DNA from: Flavobacteriales bacterium | Lineage (GTDB): Bacteria; Bacteroidota; Bacteroidia; Flavobacteriales_D; Sanyastnellaceae | Assembly: GCA_947442505.1 (NCBI GenBank) | Contig: CANEVR010000006.1 | Location: 1-64,000 of the forward strand | Length of the DNA: 64,000 nucleotides | Direction of reading: 5' to 3' | Part shown: piece by piece, positions 10,367-21,600 of the stretch | How the letters are laid out: every line of letters starts with the position of its first letter | How positions within the stretch are numbered: position 1 is the stretch's first letter | The notes under the pieces: model-generated | Databases searched by the model: none | What the model saw: the letters and a program-made list of their open reading frames with translations, nothing else | What the model was told of the DNA's origin: nothing | Position numbers and translations under genes: made by a program

Positions 10367-11265
10367 AAGTTTTTTGGGGGAAATTCTCTCAGGATAAATG
10401 GGCTTTAGCAGGGTTGTATTTTATTGCACTTTTGTTCGTCGTTAGTTTATTGGGTCCTTTCATTCGTCCTGACAAATCGGAAAATGCCAACGACCAACAA
10501 ATCCAATGGGCCAAACTTCCTCCGATGAGCAAAGTTTACTACGATTGGGATGAGCAAGGCGAACGCAATCTTGAAGGCCAATCAAAACAAAAAACTTTCC
10601 TCTTAGGGACTGACCGTTTGGGTCGTGATATTTTATCCCGACTTATGGCGGGAACATACATTAGCCTAACTGTAGGATTCATCTCTGTGGGCATCTCGCT
10701 GCTTGTCGGTGTGTTCATTGGTCTATTGGCTGGCTATTATCGGGGATGGGTAGATGCCGCGCTGTCATGGATCATCAATGTCATTTGGTCCATTCCCAAT
10801 TTGTTGGTGGTGATGGCCTTTATCCTAGCATTTGGTGCAGGATTTTGGAAGGTATTCATTGCCATTGGGCTAACGATGTGGGTGGAAGTGGCGCGTATTG
10901 TTCGGGGACAGATTTTAAGCATCCGTGAAAAAGAGTACATTGAAGCCGCAAGATCCATGGGAATGACAGCTGCACGAATCATGTTTCGCGAGATGCTACC
11001 TCAATTGTGGCCCACACTCATTGTGATCTCAGCAGCCAATTTCTCGAGCGCCATTCTCATAGAAAGTGGAATGAGCTTCTTGGGTCTAGGCGTGCAAATA
11101 CCTGCACCCAGTTGGGGCAACATGATCAGAGAAAATTACGCCATGATCCCAACTAAGCACGCGCACTTGGCATTGGCACCGGGCATTTGCATCATGCTTA
11201 CTGTTTTGGCATTGAGCTATGTGGGCAACGGCTTAAGATCAGCATTGGATATTAAAAAAATATAA
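10339..11265 (+). CDS. ABC transporter permease, DppC/OppC type
   Basis: A 308-residue inner-membrane permease of the dipeptide/oligopeptide/nickel class. It has an N-terminal membrane segment (~22-42), an extended periplasmic loop (~45-90), the class-typical LLGTDRLGRDILSRL, about five further membrane segments, and the EAA loop EYIEAARSMGMTAARIMFREMLPQ that docks the ATPase. No DppB-type partner permease, ATPase or binding protein is adjacent, so its partners must be encoded elsewhere. The start lies inside the glycosyltransferase gene (28-base overlap), which suggests coupling. Substrate unknown; peptides are the default guess for the family. Confidence 0.88.
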   Translation: MERQSNQTLKVFWGKFSQDKWALAGLYFIALLFVVSLLGPFIRPDKSENANDQQIQWAKLPPMSKVYYDWDEQGERNLEGQSKQKTFLLGTDRLGRDILSRLMAGTYISLTVGFISVGISLLVGVFIGLLAGYYRGWVDAALSWIINVIWSIPNLLVVMAFILAFGAGFWKVFIAIGLTMWVEVARIVRGQILSIREKEYIEAARSMGMTAARIMFREMLPQLWPTLIVISAANFSSAILIESGMSFLGLGVQIPAPSWGNMIRENYAMIPTKHAHLALAPGICIMLTVLALSYVGNGLRSALDIKKI

Positions 11266-12198
11266 ATGAATAAAATTGATAAAATATTTGTAGCAGGACA
11301 CCGCGGTATGGTGGGGTCAGCCATTTGTCGTAAATTACAACAAGAAGGTTATGCTCAAGTCATCACCCGCACCTCAAAAGAATTGGATTTGACCGATCAA
11401 AAAGCGGTGAATGCGTTTTTTGAAATCGAGAAACCGCAATTTGTCTTCTTGGCTGCTGCCAAAGTTGGAGGCATCCATGCCAATAATACCTATCGTGCCG
11501 ATTTCTTGTACCGCAATTTGATGATTGAGAGCAATGTGATTCATGCATCTCATGTTCATGGTGTTCAAAAATTGCTCTTCTTGGGGTCGTCTTGTATCTA
11601 TCCCAAAATGGCACCCCAGCCATTGAAAGAAGAGAGCCTTTTAACCGGTACATTGGAATACACCAATGAACCTTATGCCATCGCCAAAATTGCTGGTATC
11701 AAATTGTGCGAAGCCTACCGCGACCAATACGGAAGAAACTTTATTTCCGCCATGCCCACCAACTTGTATGGCCCCAATGACAACTATGATTTACAGAATT
11801 CACACGTACTTCCCGCGTTGATTAGAAAATTCCATGAAGCCAAAATCAATCAATCCCCTTCCGTGGAAGTATGGGGAACAGGAAGCCCCTTGCGTGAGTT
11901 CCTACATGTGGATGACTTGGCTGAGGCATGTTATTTTTTAATGCAACAATACAATGACACGCAATTTGTCAATGTAGGGTGTGGTGAAGATCTGAGCATC
12001 AAATCACTTGCAGAAATGATACAAACCATTGTTGGCTTCCAAGGTGAGTTGATTTGGAACACAGAAAAACCAGACGGTACTCCCAGAAAATTGATGGACA
12101 TTTCTATGATTAAAGCATTGGGATGGTCTCCCAAAATCAGCCTAGCAGAAGGCATAGCAGCTGTCTACAATGAATATCAGCACAAACTACATTCTTAA
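11266..12198 (+). CDS. fcl: GDP-L-fucose synthase
   Basis: Epimerises and reduces GDP-4-keto-6-deoxymannose to GDP-L-fucose using NADPH. It is an extended short-chain dehydrogenase of 310 residues, the usual length. NADP binding is shown by [11 protein letters not shown] (residues 10-20). The catalytic serine lies in [11 protein letters not shown] (~108) and the Tyr137-Lys141 pair in YAIAK. It starts directly after the permease stop. The precursor is made by GDP-mannose dehydratase (gmd), which is not in the window; GDP-mannose itself could come from ManC at 45.5-46.6 kb. This points to fucose in a surface polysaccharide or glycoprotein glycan. Confidence 0.96.
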   Translation: MNKIDKIFVAGHRGMVGSAICRKLQQEGYAQVITRTSKELDLTDQKAVNAFFEIEKPQFVFLAAAKVGGIHANNTYRADFLYRNLMIESNVIHASHVHGVQKLLFLGSSCIYPKMAPQPLKEESLLTGTLEYTNEPYAIAKIAGIKLCEAYRDQYGRNFISAMPTNLYGPNDNYDLQNSHVLPALIRKFHEAKINQSPSVEVWGTGSPLREFLHVDDLAEACYFLMQQYNDTQFVNVGCGEDLSIKSLAEMIQTIVGFQGELIWNTEKPDGTPRKLMDISMIKALGWSPKISLAEGIAAVYNEYQHKLHS

Positions 12199-12204
12199 AA
12201 TGCC

Positions 12205-13773
12205 ATGAAAAAGCTTTGCAAGCAACTGCAGCATTCGACAATTATTGCCCTTTTAATATTGTCTTTTGGTTCAATGTCAGGATGGGCACAACCGATACCC
12301 ATTGGTGATTATTGGAACAGAGAACTAGAGCGGGTTGAGCATTACAAAGGCAAGCCTGCCTTTACTACATACAAACCGCAACTCAAATCAACAGTCAATT
12401 TCAAAAGCATCACCGGTGAAGTAAAAGATTCCGTCAAGTATTACTCCATGCTTTCACGACTGGTTTTTAGGGATCATTTGATTGAATTCGAGAAACCAGA
12501 ATACACCATTACCATTGATCCGCTTTTGCAATTGGAGGTTTACCATGATATGAAGAATGAAGACTTCAACAACACGCGCGGGCGGATGTACAACAATGGC
12601 CGCGGAGCCATCGTGCAGGGACGCATTGGCAATGGCGTAGAATTTCAAACCATTTTTTTGGAAAGCCAAAGCGTTCTACCCTACTACCAAAGCCTTTGGG
12701 CTGACTCTACTAGTGTCATACCCGGTATGGGCCGTCACAAGGAATTTAAAAAATATGGGTATGACTATGGAATCTCTACGAGTTCATTGTTCATTGGACC
12801 AAAATCATGGTGGAACTTGGGATTGATGTACGGCAAACAATTTTTTGGAAATGGCTATCGTTCCTTGATATTATCAGATGCTTCCATGAATATGCCCATG
12901 GTTCAAATGGGACTTCAAAATCAACATTTTCAATACAAGAGTACTGTTGGCATAGGGCAAGAACAATCGAGAATTCCATTGGGAAGCACGGGGGAAAGTT
13001 TGTTTAAGCGAAAATTAATCACTTGGAATTATTTGTCTTATTTACCAACAGAAAAATTAGAGATTGCCTTGATGGAAACGGTAGTATCTAAACGATGGAC
13101 TCCACAGGGAGTTGTTGCACCTGAGTTGCATGCATACATCCCTATCATAGGTGCTAGGGGTTGGATGGCCCAAAAGGATAGCAATGCAACAGTCATGTAT
13201 GGTGCCAATTTAAAGTGGAATGCCAATCGCAATACCACTTTTTATGGTCAGTATGGATGGGTCACCAAAGGCCTAGGAAAGGATGCATTGCAATTTGGCG
13301 CATTGTTCACAGATTTAGGAATGAAAAACTTGGATTTGCGTGTAGAGTACAATCAAGTGGGAGCTTACTTCTATTCACAAAATGTAAACCTCATGTCGCT
13401 CACGCAACAAAATCAACCCTTGGGACATGCTTCAGGATCAGCATTGACAGAATGGTTGGTCAAAGGTCATTACCGCTGGAAAAGGTTGCTGGCTCAAGGA
13501 TGTTATCATTGGATACAACAGAACATAGGAAGCTCTGCCAATACTTATTCTATGCAGTATGGGGAAACCATAGGTAAGCGAGACTTCCAATACTTCCAAG
13601 GGGAGATTGGATACTTGGTTCAACCACATACCCATCTGTGTGTTTGGTTGGGGGTTACCCAAGTGGATGAATTAAAAACAACATTAGACAACAATTATAA
13701 AACCAACATCACAGGACAAATAATAACCTTCAAGTTAACCGGTGACATTTGCTATCGGGCATTCGATTTTTAA
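12205..13773 (+). CDS. Outer-membrane beta-barrel protein, Wzi/RemB-like
   Basis: A 522-residue exported protein with a signal sequence (residues ~1-28, ending GWAQ). The mature part is rich in aromatic, alternating beta strands that look like an outer-membrane barrel. GKQFFGNGYRSLILSD (~ residues 212-227) resembles the conserved GNGYRSLLLSD-type segment I associate with Bacteroidota capsule-assembly Wzi-family and RemB-like proteins. Wzi-type barrels help anchor or assemble surface polysaccharide, which fits the neighbouring fcl and WecA/TagO-like genes. The assignment rests on that motif, the predicted topology and the context. It starts 6 bases after fcl and is probably cotranscribed. Confidence 0.7.
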   Translation: MKKLCKQLQHSTIIALLILSFGSMSGWAQPIPIGDYWNRELERVEHYKGKPAFTTYKPQLKSTVNFKSITGEVKDSVKYYSMLSRLVFRDHLIEFEKPEYTITIDPLLQLEVYHDMKNEDFNNTRGRMYNNGRGAIVQGRIGNGVEFQTIFLESQSVLPYYQSLWADSTSVIPGMGRHKEFKKYGYDYGISTSSLFIGPKSWWNLGLMYGKQFFGNGYRSLILSDASMNMPMVQMGLQNQHFQYKSTVGIGQEQSRIPLGSTGESLFKRKLITWNYLSYLPTEKLEIALMETVVSKRWTPQGVVAPELHAYIPIIGARGWMAQKDSNATVMYGANLKWNANRNTTFYGQYGWVTKGLGKDALQFGALFTDLGMKNLDLRVEYNQVGAYFYSQNVNLMSLTQQNQPLGHASGSALTEWLVKGHYRWKRLLAQGCYHWIQQNIGSSANTYSMQYGETIGKRDFQYFQGEIGYLVQPHTHLCVWLGVTQVDELKTTLDNNYKTNITGQIITFKLTGDICYRAFDF

Positions 13774-13811
13774 AAATTTGGCGTATCTTCACCTAACCAA
13801 AACCAAAAACC

Positions 13812-14894
13812 TTGATTGTAGATTTAGCATTGGCTTTCTTAACAGCCTTGCTCTTGGTGATGATAGCTATGCCATCACTCATCAAAGTGGCCAAGCTGAA
13901 GCATCTGGTGGATGAACCAGGTGACCAAAGGAAACTGCACAACCGCAGCATCCCTACCATTGGCGGTATCATGATTTTTGCAGGAACCCTATTTGCTTAT
14001 TGTTTGATGTTTCCATCCAAGGACCAATGGATGATGGGAAATAATTATGATCCTTTGTCCGCGCTCAATGAGTTCAAATACTTGGTGGCTTCCATGTTTG
14101 TTTTGTTCTTTTTGGGATTGAAAGATGATATCATTGGTGTAGCACCCAACAAGAAATTATATGTGCATTTTTTGGTTGGTATCATTTTGGTATACATGGC
14201 AAACATCCGCATCACTAGTTTTTGGGGGTTGTTTTCAGTGGGCGAATTGCCTTATTGGGTGAGTTTGGTGGTGAGTTTGTTTACCTACATCGTCATTGTT
14301 AATTCCATCAATTTGATTGATGGTGTAGATGGATTAGCTGGAGGGATAGGCTTTATTGCCGCTGCTACATTTGGCGTTTGGTTTTACAGTACGGGTGATT
14401 TACCGTTATCTCTTTTGGCATTCAGTTTAGCTGGGTCATTGGTAGGGTTTTTGTTTTTCAATTTTCAACCCGCCAAGATTTTCATGGGCGATTCTGGATC
14501 ATTGATTTTGGGGATGGTGTTGTATGTGTTGGCCATGAAATTGATTGAGTTCCCTCCCAATAGGATGTATGGGATATTGGCCAATGTATCCAAGCCTGTA
14601 TTGGCCATGGCCATCCTGTGTTATCCTTTGATGGACACGCTCAGGGCCTTCACTGTCAGAATTTCAAAAGGCACTTCACCATTTAAGGCGGACAAGAATC
14701 ACATTCACCACAAATTGTTGTCCATGGGATTTTCTCACCAACATGTTTGTTTTATTCTTTACGGTTTTACACTGATTATTGTTGGCATCACTTTCATGAT
14801 GCCTCCTAACACGCCCAACATTAGCTTGGCCGTTGTTTTTATTACCACTTTCTTCAGCGCCAACGGCTTGTTTTGGTGGGGGAAGAAAAGTTAA
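13812..14894 (+). CDS. Undecaprenyl-phosphate GlcNAc-1-phosphate transferase-like protein (MraY/WecA/TagO family)
   Basis: A 360-residue polytopic inner-membrane enzyme with about ten hydrophobic segments. Family motifs are clear: LVDEPGDQRKLHNRSIPTIGG near the N-terminus, FLGLKDD (Asp105/Asp106), NLIDGVDGLAGG (167-178), KIFMGDSGSL and the C-terminal HIHHKLL. The sequence around LIDGVDGLAGG is WecA/TagO-like rather than true MraY. It should load a sugar-1-phosphate, probably GlcNAc or a relative, onto undecaprenyl phosphate to start a surface polysaccharide. The start is a TTG at 13812; no ATG is available before the first membrane segment. It closes the polysaccharide group that begins at 9.3 kb. 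Confidence 0.9.
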   Translation: MIVDLALAFLTALLLVMIAMPSLIKVAKLKHLVDEPGDQRKLHNRSIPTIGGIMIFAGTLFAYCLMFPSKDQWMMGNNYDPLSALNEFKYLVASMFVLFFLGLKDDIIGVAPNKKLYVHFLVGIILVYMANIRITSFWGLFSVGELPYWVSLVVSLFTYIVIVNSINLIDGVDGLAGGIGFIAAATFGVWFYSTGDLPLSLLAFSLAGSLVGFLFFNFQPAKIFMGDSGSLILGMVLYVLAMKLIEFPPNRMYGILANVSKPVLAMAILCYPLMDTLRAFTVRISKGTSPFKADKNHIHHKLLSMGFSHQHVCFILYGFTLIIVGITFMMPPNTPNISLAVVFITTFFSANGLFWWGKKS

Positions 14895-14910
14895 ATTCCA
14901 TTGTGATTAA

Positions 14911-14918
14911 TACGTTTG
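14911..14918 (+). promoter_or_regulatory. Possible -7 box TACGTTTG for the T9SS cargo gene
   Basis: TACGTTTG fits the Bacteroidota sigma-A -7 consensus TAnnTTTG and lies 44 bases before the ATG at 14963. No convincing TTG is seen at the expected -33 distance, so this is a weak prediction. Confidence 0.3.
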
Positions 14919-14962
14919 CGACTAATCACTTTTACATTAGCGCAAATTTAAAACTGAAAATC

Positions 14963-15607
14963 ATGAAAAAAGTTTTACTCCATTCATTGATGTTAGCATT
15001 CTCCAGCATCGGAATGGCACAAAACAGCACTGCTATAGAAGGCAAATGGGTATTGGAAGGTTTCTCTAACACCCTATACATACTTGAAGATGGGTTGAAA
15101 TACACCTATTATTGTTCTTCATCAAACTGTGACTCTTTGTTCAATACCTACGAGGCAGCAGATGGAAATCATATGCCCGGGGTAAATAACTACACCTACA
15201 CCAATGATAGCATTGTGATTGATCTTAATTTCGGTAATTTCTTCGAAGCCGGAGTAAGTTTTCAATGTGATGGAAATGTTGTTGTTTTTAACAACAGCAA
15301 TAGTGGTAGATGGATTAGACTGGGCACTAACATAGCGGATTGTAACTCAGTGGCAGTCAATACGCATCAAGAACAAAATGGAATGAGTATATATCCTAAT
15401 CCATCGGCTGATATTTTCAATTTCTCTTTTAATAACAATATCAATGGTGAGATTTTTGTCTATGATTTATTGGGACAAAAAGTTTTTGGTGAAAAAATCA
15501 ACGGACAATCTTTTACCATCAACCTTGCTCATTTGACAAAAGGAACATACAATGTCCGACTCAAAACCAATCAAGGTGTTCAATACAAAAAGATAATGAT
15601 AGATTAA
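14963..15607 (+). CDS. Small secreted protein with T9SS sorting domain
   Basis: A 214-residue protein from the ATG at 14963. The in-frame start at 14873 would overlap the previous gene and precede the signal sequence MKKVLLHSLMLAFSSIGMAQ, so it was rejected. The mature N-terminal half (~20-130) is a small beta-rich domain with ALEGKWVLEGFSN-like strands (here AIEGKWVLEGFSN), resembling lipocalin-like 'sum of stress' domains of Bacteroidota, without a recognised activity. The last ~75 residues (SIYPNPSADIFNF ... KGTYNVRLKTNQG) are a type A T9SS sorting domain. It is followed by a strong hairpin terminator. Confidence 0.85.
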   Translation: MKKVLLHSLMLAFSSIGMAQNSTAIEGKWVLEGFSNTLYILEDGLKYTYYCSSSNCDSLFNTYEAADGNHMPGVNNYTYTNDSIVIDLNFGNFFEAGVSFQCDGNVVVFNNSNSGRWIRLGTNIADCNSVAVNTHQEQNGMSIYPNPSADIFNFSFNNNINGEIFVYDLLGQKVFGEKINGQSFTINLAHLTKGTYNVRLKTNQGVQYKKIMID

Positions 15608-15631
15608 ATTCAATTTCTATTGCGAACTCCT

Positions 15632-15660
15632 AAACCCCTTCCTTTGAAGGGGTTTTTCTT
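15632..15660 (+). terminator. Rho-independent terminator after the T9SS cargo gene
   Basis: A 10-bp perfect stem, AAACCCCTTC (15632-15641) with GAAGGGGTTT (15646-15655), closes a CTTT loop and runs into a T-rich tract up to 15660. It lies 24 bases after the stop at 15607. The end of the converging sprA gene begins at 15660; the minus-strand side lacks a T tract, so it acts mainly on + strand transcripts. Confidence 0.88.
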
Positions 15661-18600
15661 TACCCATTCAAGGTAAACCTGATGGCAATTCCAGAATTGA
15701 TGTTGGTATTGTTGAAGGAATTGGAAATCTTGGGTTTGTTGAACTGGTGATCGTAGAAGAAACGCAAGGTCAACTTGTCACTAACAGCCATATCTGCACT
15801 GGTCTTCAAACTCCACAAGGTCTGACCTGCAGTAATCTGATTTTGCTGCTCTACAATCTTGCGGATCATGGTCACATTGTCACGCATGGTCAAATCGGCT
15901 CTCAAAGTCAACGTTGTACTCTTCAACAACTTCATCGGGAACTTCTTTCCTTTGATTTTAGCAATTGGATTGGGGATATCTGTAAACTTGTATCCTGTTC
16001 CAATCACAAAGCTATTGCTTCGGTTTTCTGTCACCTGATTGTTCGCTAATCCCAAAGCAATGGTGCGGTCGCGCTTCATTTCCACTTTGATTTGTGGATC
16101 ATTGCTCTTTTTGGTCTTCACTGTCATATCAAATCCCAACAATGGTGACATGGACTCTGTAATGGTAACCGTGTTGATCTGCTTCTGTGCTATCCAGTTG
16201 GGCTGAGCGTTGGCATCCAAGGCGGTGGGTCGTCCCAACATGTCCTGCTCAAAATTCAAATTGGTTACATAACTCGCATTCACCGTTGACTTGTATTGGT
16301 GATTGATGGTGAATTGCTTGAAATACTTCTTCACACTTTCCAATTTCGTTAATCCGTCGTAACTCACTTTCCAGTTGGGTTGTGCAGAGGTTTTGAATGG
16401 ATTCAATGAAACCTCACTGGTACTTTTTCCGCTGTAGGCCGCAATAAATGCTGGAATAATAACATCTTGCGCTGTCCCTCCAAACCCTTGATAATAACCA
16501 GTACTATCTACATCATTCAACTGATAGTTGCTGGTATTCAATCTTCCTGAAATCTCTTGACGGTATGCAATCAAATTCAAAAATGGGTCCGACATGTTTC
16601 CATTGCCCTTGTCATCTCTAGCAAAAGCTGTAGCCCAAGTGTTGATGGAGGCGCTGAAGTTTCCTGTCTCCATCGGCGATTGGAATTGGTATTCCATAGA
16701 ATCTGCAGAGTACCTGAAGAAACTGGTTAAGTTTCTTCCATCTTGACGGTTGGCCGTCAATTCTATTTTCAAATACTTTATGGGCTCAATGGATGCCTTG
16801 GCGTTCCAAGTTGTACTCGATGTTTCTGTATATTGATTGTTCTGATACGGAGATCCCACTACATAACCGCCATTGGCCATGTCCAATGCAAAATTACGAT
16901 CTGTCAAATCCCCTCGCCAATCCGTATTCTGTTGTCCCAAAACAAACCCAATGCCCGGTGCAGTAAACTGATTGTTCAATCCCAATAATCCCGCCCGTTG
17001 GTTGTATCCAGGCAACATCATTCCTTCATTCTTGGTGTAACTCATATTGGCATTGCGCACCATCATTAAGAAGCGCAGTGCAACATCTGACCAAACAATC
17101 GGCTCCTTCTTGTCCTTCTTATCCAAGTCCTTTCCAAACCCATCCTTGTTGTCTGGACTGTCCTTGTCTCCCTTCTTCTTGTCGTCCTTCTTCTTGCCTT
17201 GGTTGATCTCCTTCAACTTGGGAACCTTGTTGTACAATGTTTCAAAATTGGCCGTTGCATTAAAGTTCAACTGACGCGAATTCTGAATTTTATTTCCCAA
17301 TGTATCCTGCGTGAACGGCGCGCGATCCCAACGGAAACTAGAACCATATTTGACATCCGAATTCACAAAATCAATCAATGGGAATTTGTCAAAAGGCAAC
17401 TTATAAGATGCATTGAATTGGTGGTTGTAAATCGTCGGCTCACCCATGCTCAAGATATTTTGACGCACGGTATCCTTGTAAGCCTCGTACCAATCCTTAT
17501 CTTCCCTATTGATAACTCCACGAGGCTCACGGATCAACGCTGTTGTAGACGCTGTCAAATCCATCTTGATGCTCTTGGTCAAATCATACTTGACATTGTA
17601 ATTGCGGTTCCAACTCCAGTTCTTTTGCGCTTGTGTTTGAATCAACATGTCACTGTAGATACCCGATAACTCCAGAGTATTGTTCCGAATTCTACTCGTC
17701 TCATAGGAACGATTCATATCGGTATGGAATCCAACGGATTTGATACCAGGATAAAAATTGAATTCCTTGATCCACTTCAAATAAGGCGAAGTTTTAACCA
17801 ATGGCAACTTGGCAAAGGGTTTAATCTCCTTGGGTTTGTTGGTAAAGGCGTAATCAAAAGCTCCCGTGTATTGCTTGTTCAAACGCCAGTCGATATTGAT
17901 GTCGCGGAAGTAAATTTCATTGTAAGAATAACTCACAGAAAAATTATCAATGGCATAAAATTTTGGCTTATCTCCCCCACCAGCAGCTGCTGCGGGCGCT
18001 CCAGGCGCGGGTGGCGCCGCTCCACCTCCATCCTCCTTGGCTCCTTTCTTGGGCGCAATCTTTACGTTGGTCACGTTGATGCTTCGGCGGCGCGTCATCG
18101 TTTGCGACTTTTGCTTCAATGGTTTTGAAAGATTGGGCAAGTCATTCAATTCCAAATCCGGCTGCAATGGACTATAACGGGGTGTAGACACATTCTCTGA
18201 ATACCCCATGAACAAGGGCAATTGTACACCCCAATTTTCTGGCATCAATTTTCCCATTTGAATAGTGGTACTGGCATCCACACCCGTCTTGGTTTCTTGT
18301 TGTCTTTGCTGTACTTTTTGTTCCACTGATCCCCAACCAGGTGTACTGATATTTCCTGCAACATTGACTGTGGCCAAATCTGCCAATTGTGCCGTCATCC
18401 GTCCTACGGCAGCCCAACCAGAGGTATTATCAAACTCAGAGAGACGCAATTCATTCACCCATATCGTAGCGCACTTGGCCAATCCATCATCGTTTTTGAC
18501 AAAACTATTTTTCTTGTCATCCGGATTGCGAACCCCAATCATCAATACCGTGACATTGGAGACATTGGGATTACCCTTTACTGAAATGCGTACATTCTCC

Positions 18601-21600
18601 GTAAGCATTTTTGAAAACTCTTGTAAAGCGCTGAATCCCGCAGGTCGATTGGCTTTCAGGTCCTGCAAATCTTTGATAAGAATGTCAAAGTTGTTTTCCT
18701 CCGGCCAGATATCGTTGTCATCATCCGTGAACCAAGGAGTCACGGACATGGGCATCTCATACTCGTAATAGTTTTGATCAAAATCAGAACCCAAACGCAC
18801 AAACACCGTCAAATCTTTATTCTTTAATGCACTTTCTACTCCCTTGGCTTCAATATGAGCAAACATGCGTAAACGCTTGTACTGACGCATGTCAAAGGTT
18901 ACATTGCGATACGCGGCCTTGGCATCACCATCATTCAAATTACAAACAGTCATGGACAATGACTGCTCATTCATGCTGCGCAAATTGGCCGAAGCCACAT
19001 CCTGCTCGCGAATAATTCCAGGAGGCACGGTGTAAGGCACAGGCTCACGGTTTCCGTTCTCCTCAATGTTCACCGCAGCAATATCAAACTCTGTGGGTTC
19101 ATCGTCATTGGGCTCCAATTCTTGTGGTCCTAAAAGACTACTGTCAAATTTGCGCCACTCTCCACGCACCAATTCCAATCGCGCAAAACGCAAGGTCACG
19201 GGCTGCTCCCAACCTTTTAGGAACATCCGAATATATCGGATGGAGCGAAAATCTGGAATGTTGCCTATGCGCTTTTCAAACTCTTTGATGGGTACTTTGA
19301 ATTGATACCATCTGATTTCTCTTTCCTCACCATCTGCCGTGGTTTTGGTCGTCACAAAACTGTCCGTGATGTAATTGTCACCAATGTTATTCTCCCCCAA
19401 ATCACCAGGACGTAAGCTCACTTTATACTGAAAGTAACTTTCTATTTGATTCAATGTAATGTCCTGATTGATGTCCTCTGTATTGGGAACCGTAGTGGCT
19501 GCGATGGGATATCCTTCCGGACTAGATGTATTGGAGTTGCCCTCGTAACCATTGAATTGTTTGTAACGCTCAATGGTATTCAAATTTTCTTGGTCACTCT
19601 GGCTGCCTCTGAAATATCGGAAGTCATCCGCAGCTGGATCTTGTGCTATTTTTCCGTACGCATCTGCTGTCACATGTCCTTGAACAGAGGACAACCATTG
19701 CGAAAAAAACGTTTGCTCCCCACCAGATGTCAATCCATCAATACCGATGTCCTGCTGTGCATAAGATCCTGTTGTGTTGTCAAATGCGTTGACCACATTG
19801 AAAGTGGAAGGATTGGGATAATTGCCCCATGTCCCTTGAAGCGTGGGCAATGGATTATTGTCTGTTGGGTAACCATTCTCAAACGACAACTGAGAATCGT
19901 TCAATACATCTTCTGATACATTACCCAAATTGAAATACAAGTCACCACCATTGTCATTGGGGGAATCCTCATGAAAAGGATCCATCAACCAGAATTGAAT
20001 AAACTGAACGTTACTCATTTCAAAATCCGTGGTGGTTAATGCGCGCTGAATACCTCCCCAGCGGGTTTCTGGATCATTCAAAAATCCATCTTCACTCAAT
20101 CCGGATGAATAGCCTGGAACGCCATCAGGGTCGTCAAAGTTGTAAGGTCCACGTTCATTCGGATAGTAAGTCAAATCGAGTGTAGCAATGTTGGGCGGTG
20201 TGCCTGGAGGCAATTGGCGGTTAGGGAAAACCTCAGACTCCAAAACTTCTCGCATGCGGTGATCACTCTGCATGTCTGCATCCACATTGGGAGGCGTCAA
20301 AGCATTGGACCGATAAAACAATGGATCAATCACATACCAACTCAAACGTGCACGGTTGTAATTGTAAATCAAACTGTCTTCGATGTTTCCTTCAGGAAAC
20401 AAGCCTTGTTGCAGTTTGGGCGTACTGGCCAAAAACCATTGGTTGATGGTCCGCAAATCAATGATGCTCTGGCTTCCTTCAAAGTCATCAATGTAGGAAT
20501 TACCAATTTTGGAAATGGCCTTGCTGTGACCTGGGAAAAGCTTGGCAGCCTCTCCGCTAAAGGTGATGGTAGACTTGGCTTTGGTTTTAATAAAAGGCAA
20601 TCGGTCAATCATCTCCGTGATGAAAGGAATTTCTTCTTGGTAATTGAAATCCGCTCCCAACACCCAGTTGTTCACTGGCTCATCGCCTATGTTGACTTTC
20701 TGTGTCAATGGCCTTTCCCGCAGGTTCATCACCGTAGATCCAACGGTCAATTTATCACTGAACTTGTAATCAAAACGACTACCAATCATGGTCTTGAATT
20801 GCATGTTGAACAATGAATTGCTCTCCACAGAAACCTTGATGGGATTGCCACTGTTCATCACCCCTTCATTGATGATCTTGACACGACCCAAATTGTAATC
20901 CACTGTATAGTCCTGCCCCTCTACCAATTTAATGCTCCCCGATGTGACACTTACAGATCCTTGCGGAATATTCATCGCATTCAATGAAATGTCAGATCCC
21001 GAAGCACTTTGATATTGCCCTTTAATTCTAAATCGATTCAACTGCGGAAAGTTAATCTGCGCAGAAGTTTTTGTACTATCATACAACGGTTGAAAAACCA
21101 CTTGGCTAATCATTTGCTGCGCCGTTGAAGTATTTCCCAGGCCTGCTATAATCTCATTGGACAAGTGTTGACCAAAGGGTTCTACATGCGGAAAAAATAT
21201 CCTACCTGTTTGCGCATCAATCAAACCACCTTGCGTGGCAGCATTGGGAACAAAGTCAAAGAAGGCATCAGGATACGGCATTTGTTGATTATCAATGCGG
21301 TCCAAGTCCAATACCTGCAACAGCAATCTGCCAGACAAGGGGTCGCGCTGAATGCTGTTCATGTTCACTCCTGTAGACGGGTTGTTGTACCAAACATCCA
21401 AACGGAAATTTTCAGGTGATACCCCAAACGCTCCCAGGTTGTAGACGTTTTTCATCATGTTGTCCCACAAAGGAGCGGGATCGCTGTTGCTCAACTTGAC
21501 CATGGTGATGGACGACTTCAACATTTTTAATACCAAAGCATTGGGCGCTGCTACACCATCTTGCGAAAATGTTCCAACTTGATAGGTCTGTCCGTTCAGG

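Noticed and set aside
17199-18768. Several 130-170-codon open frames on the + strand within sprA
   Set aside because: All lie inside the sprA frame, which continues without break for 2458 codons and shows the family pattern.
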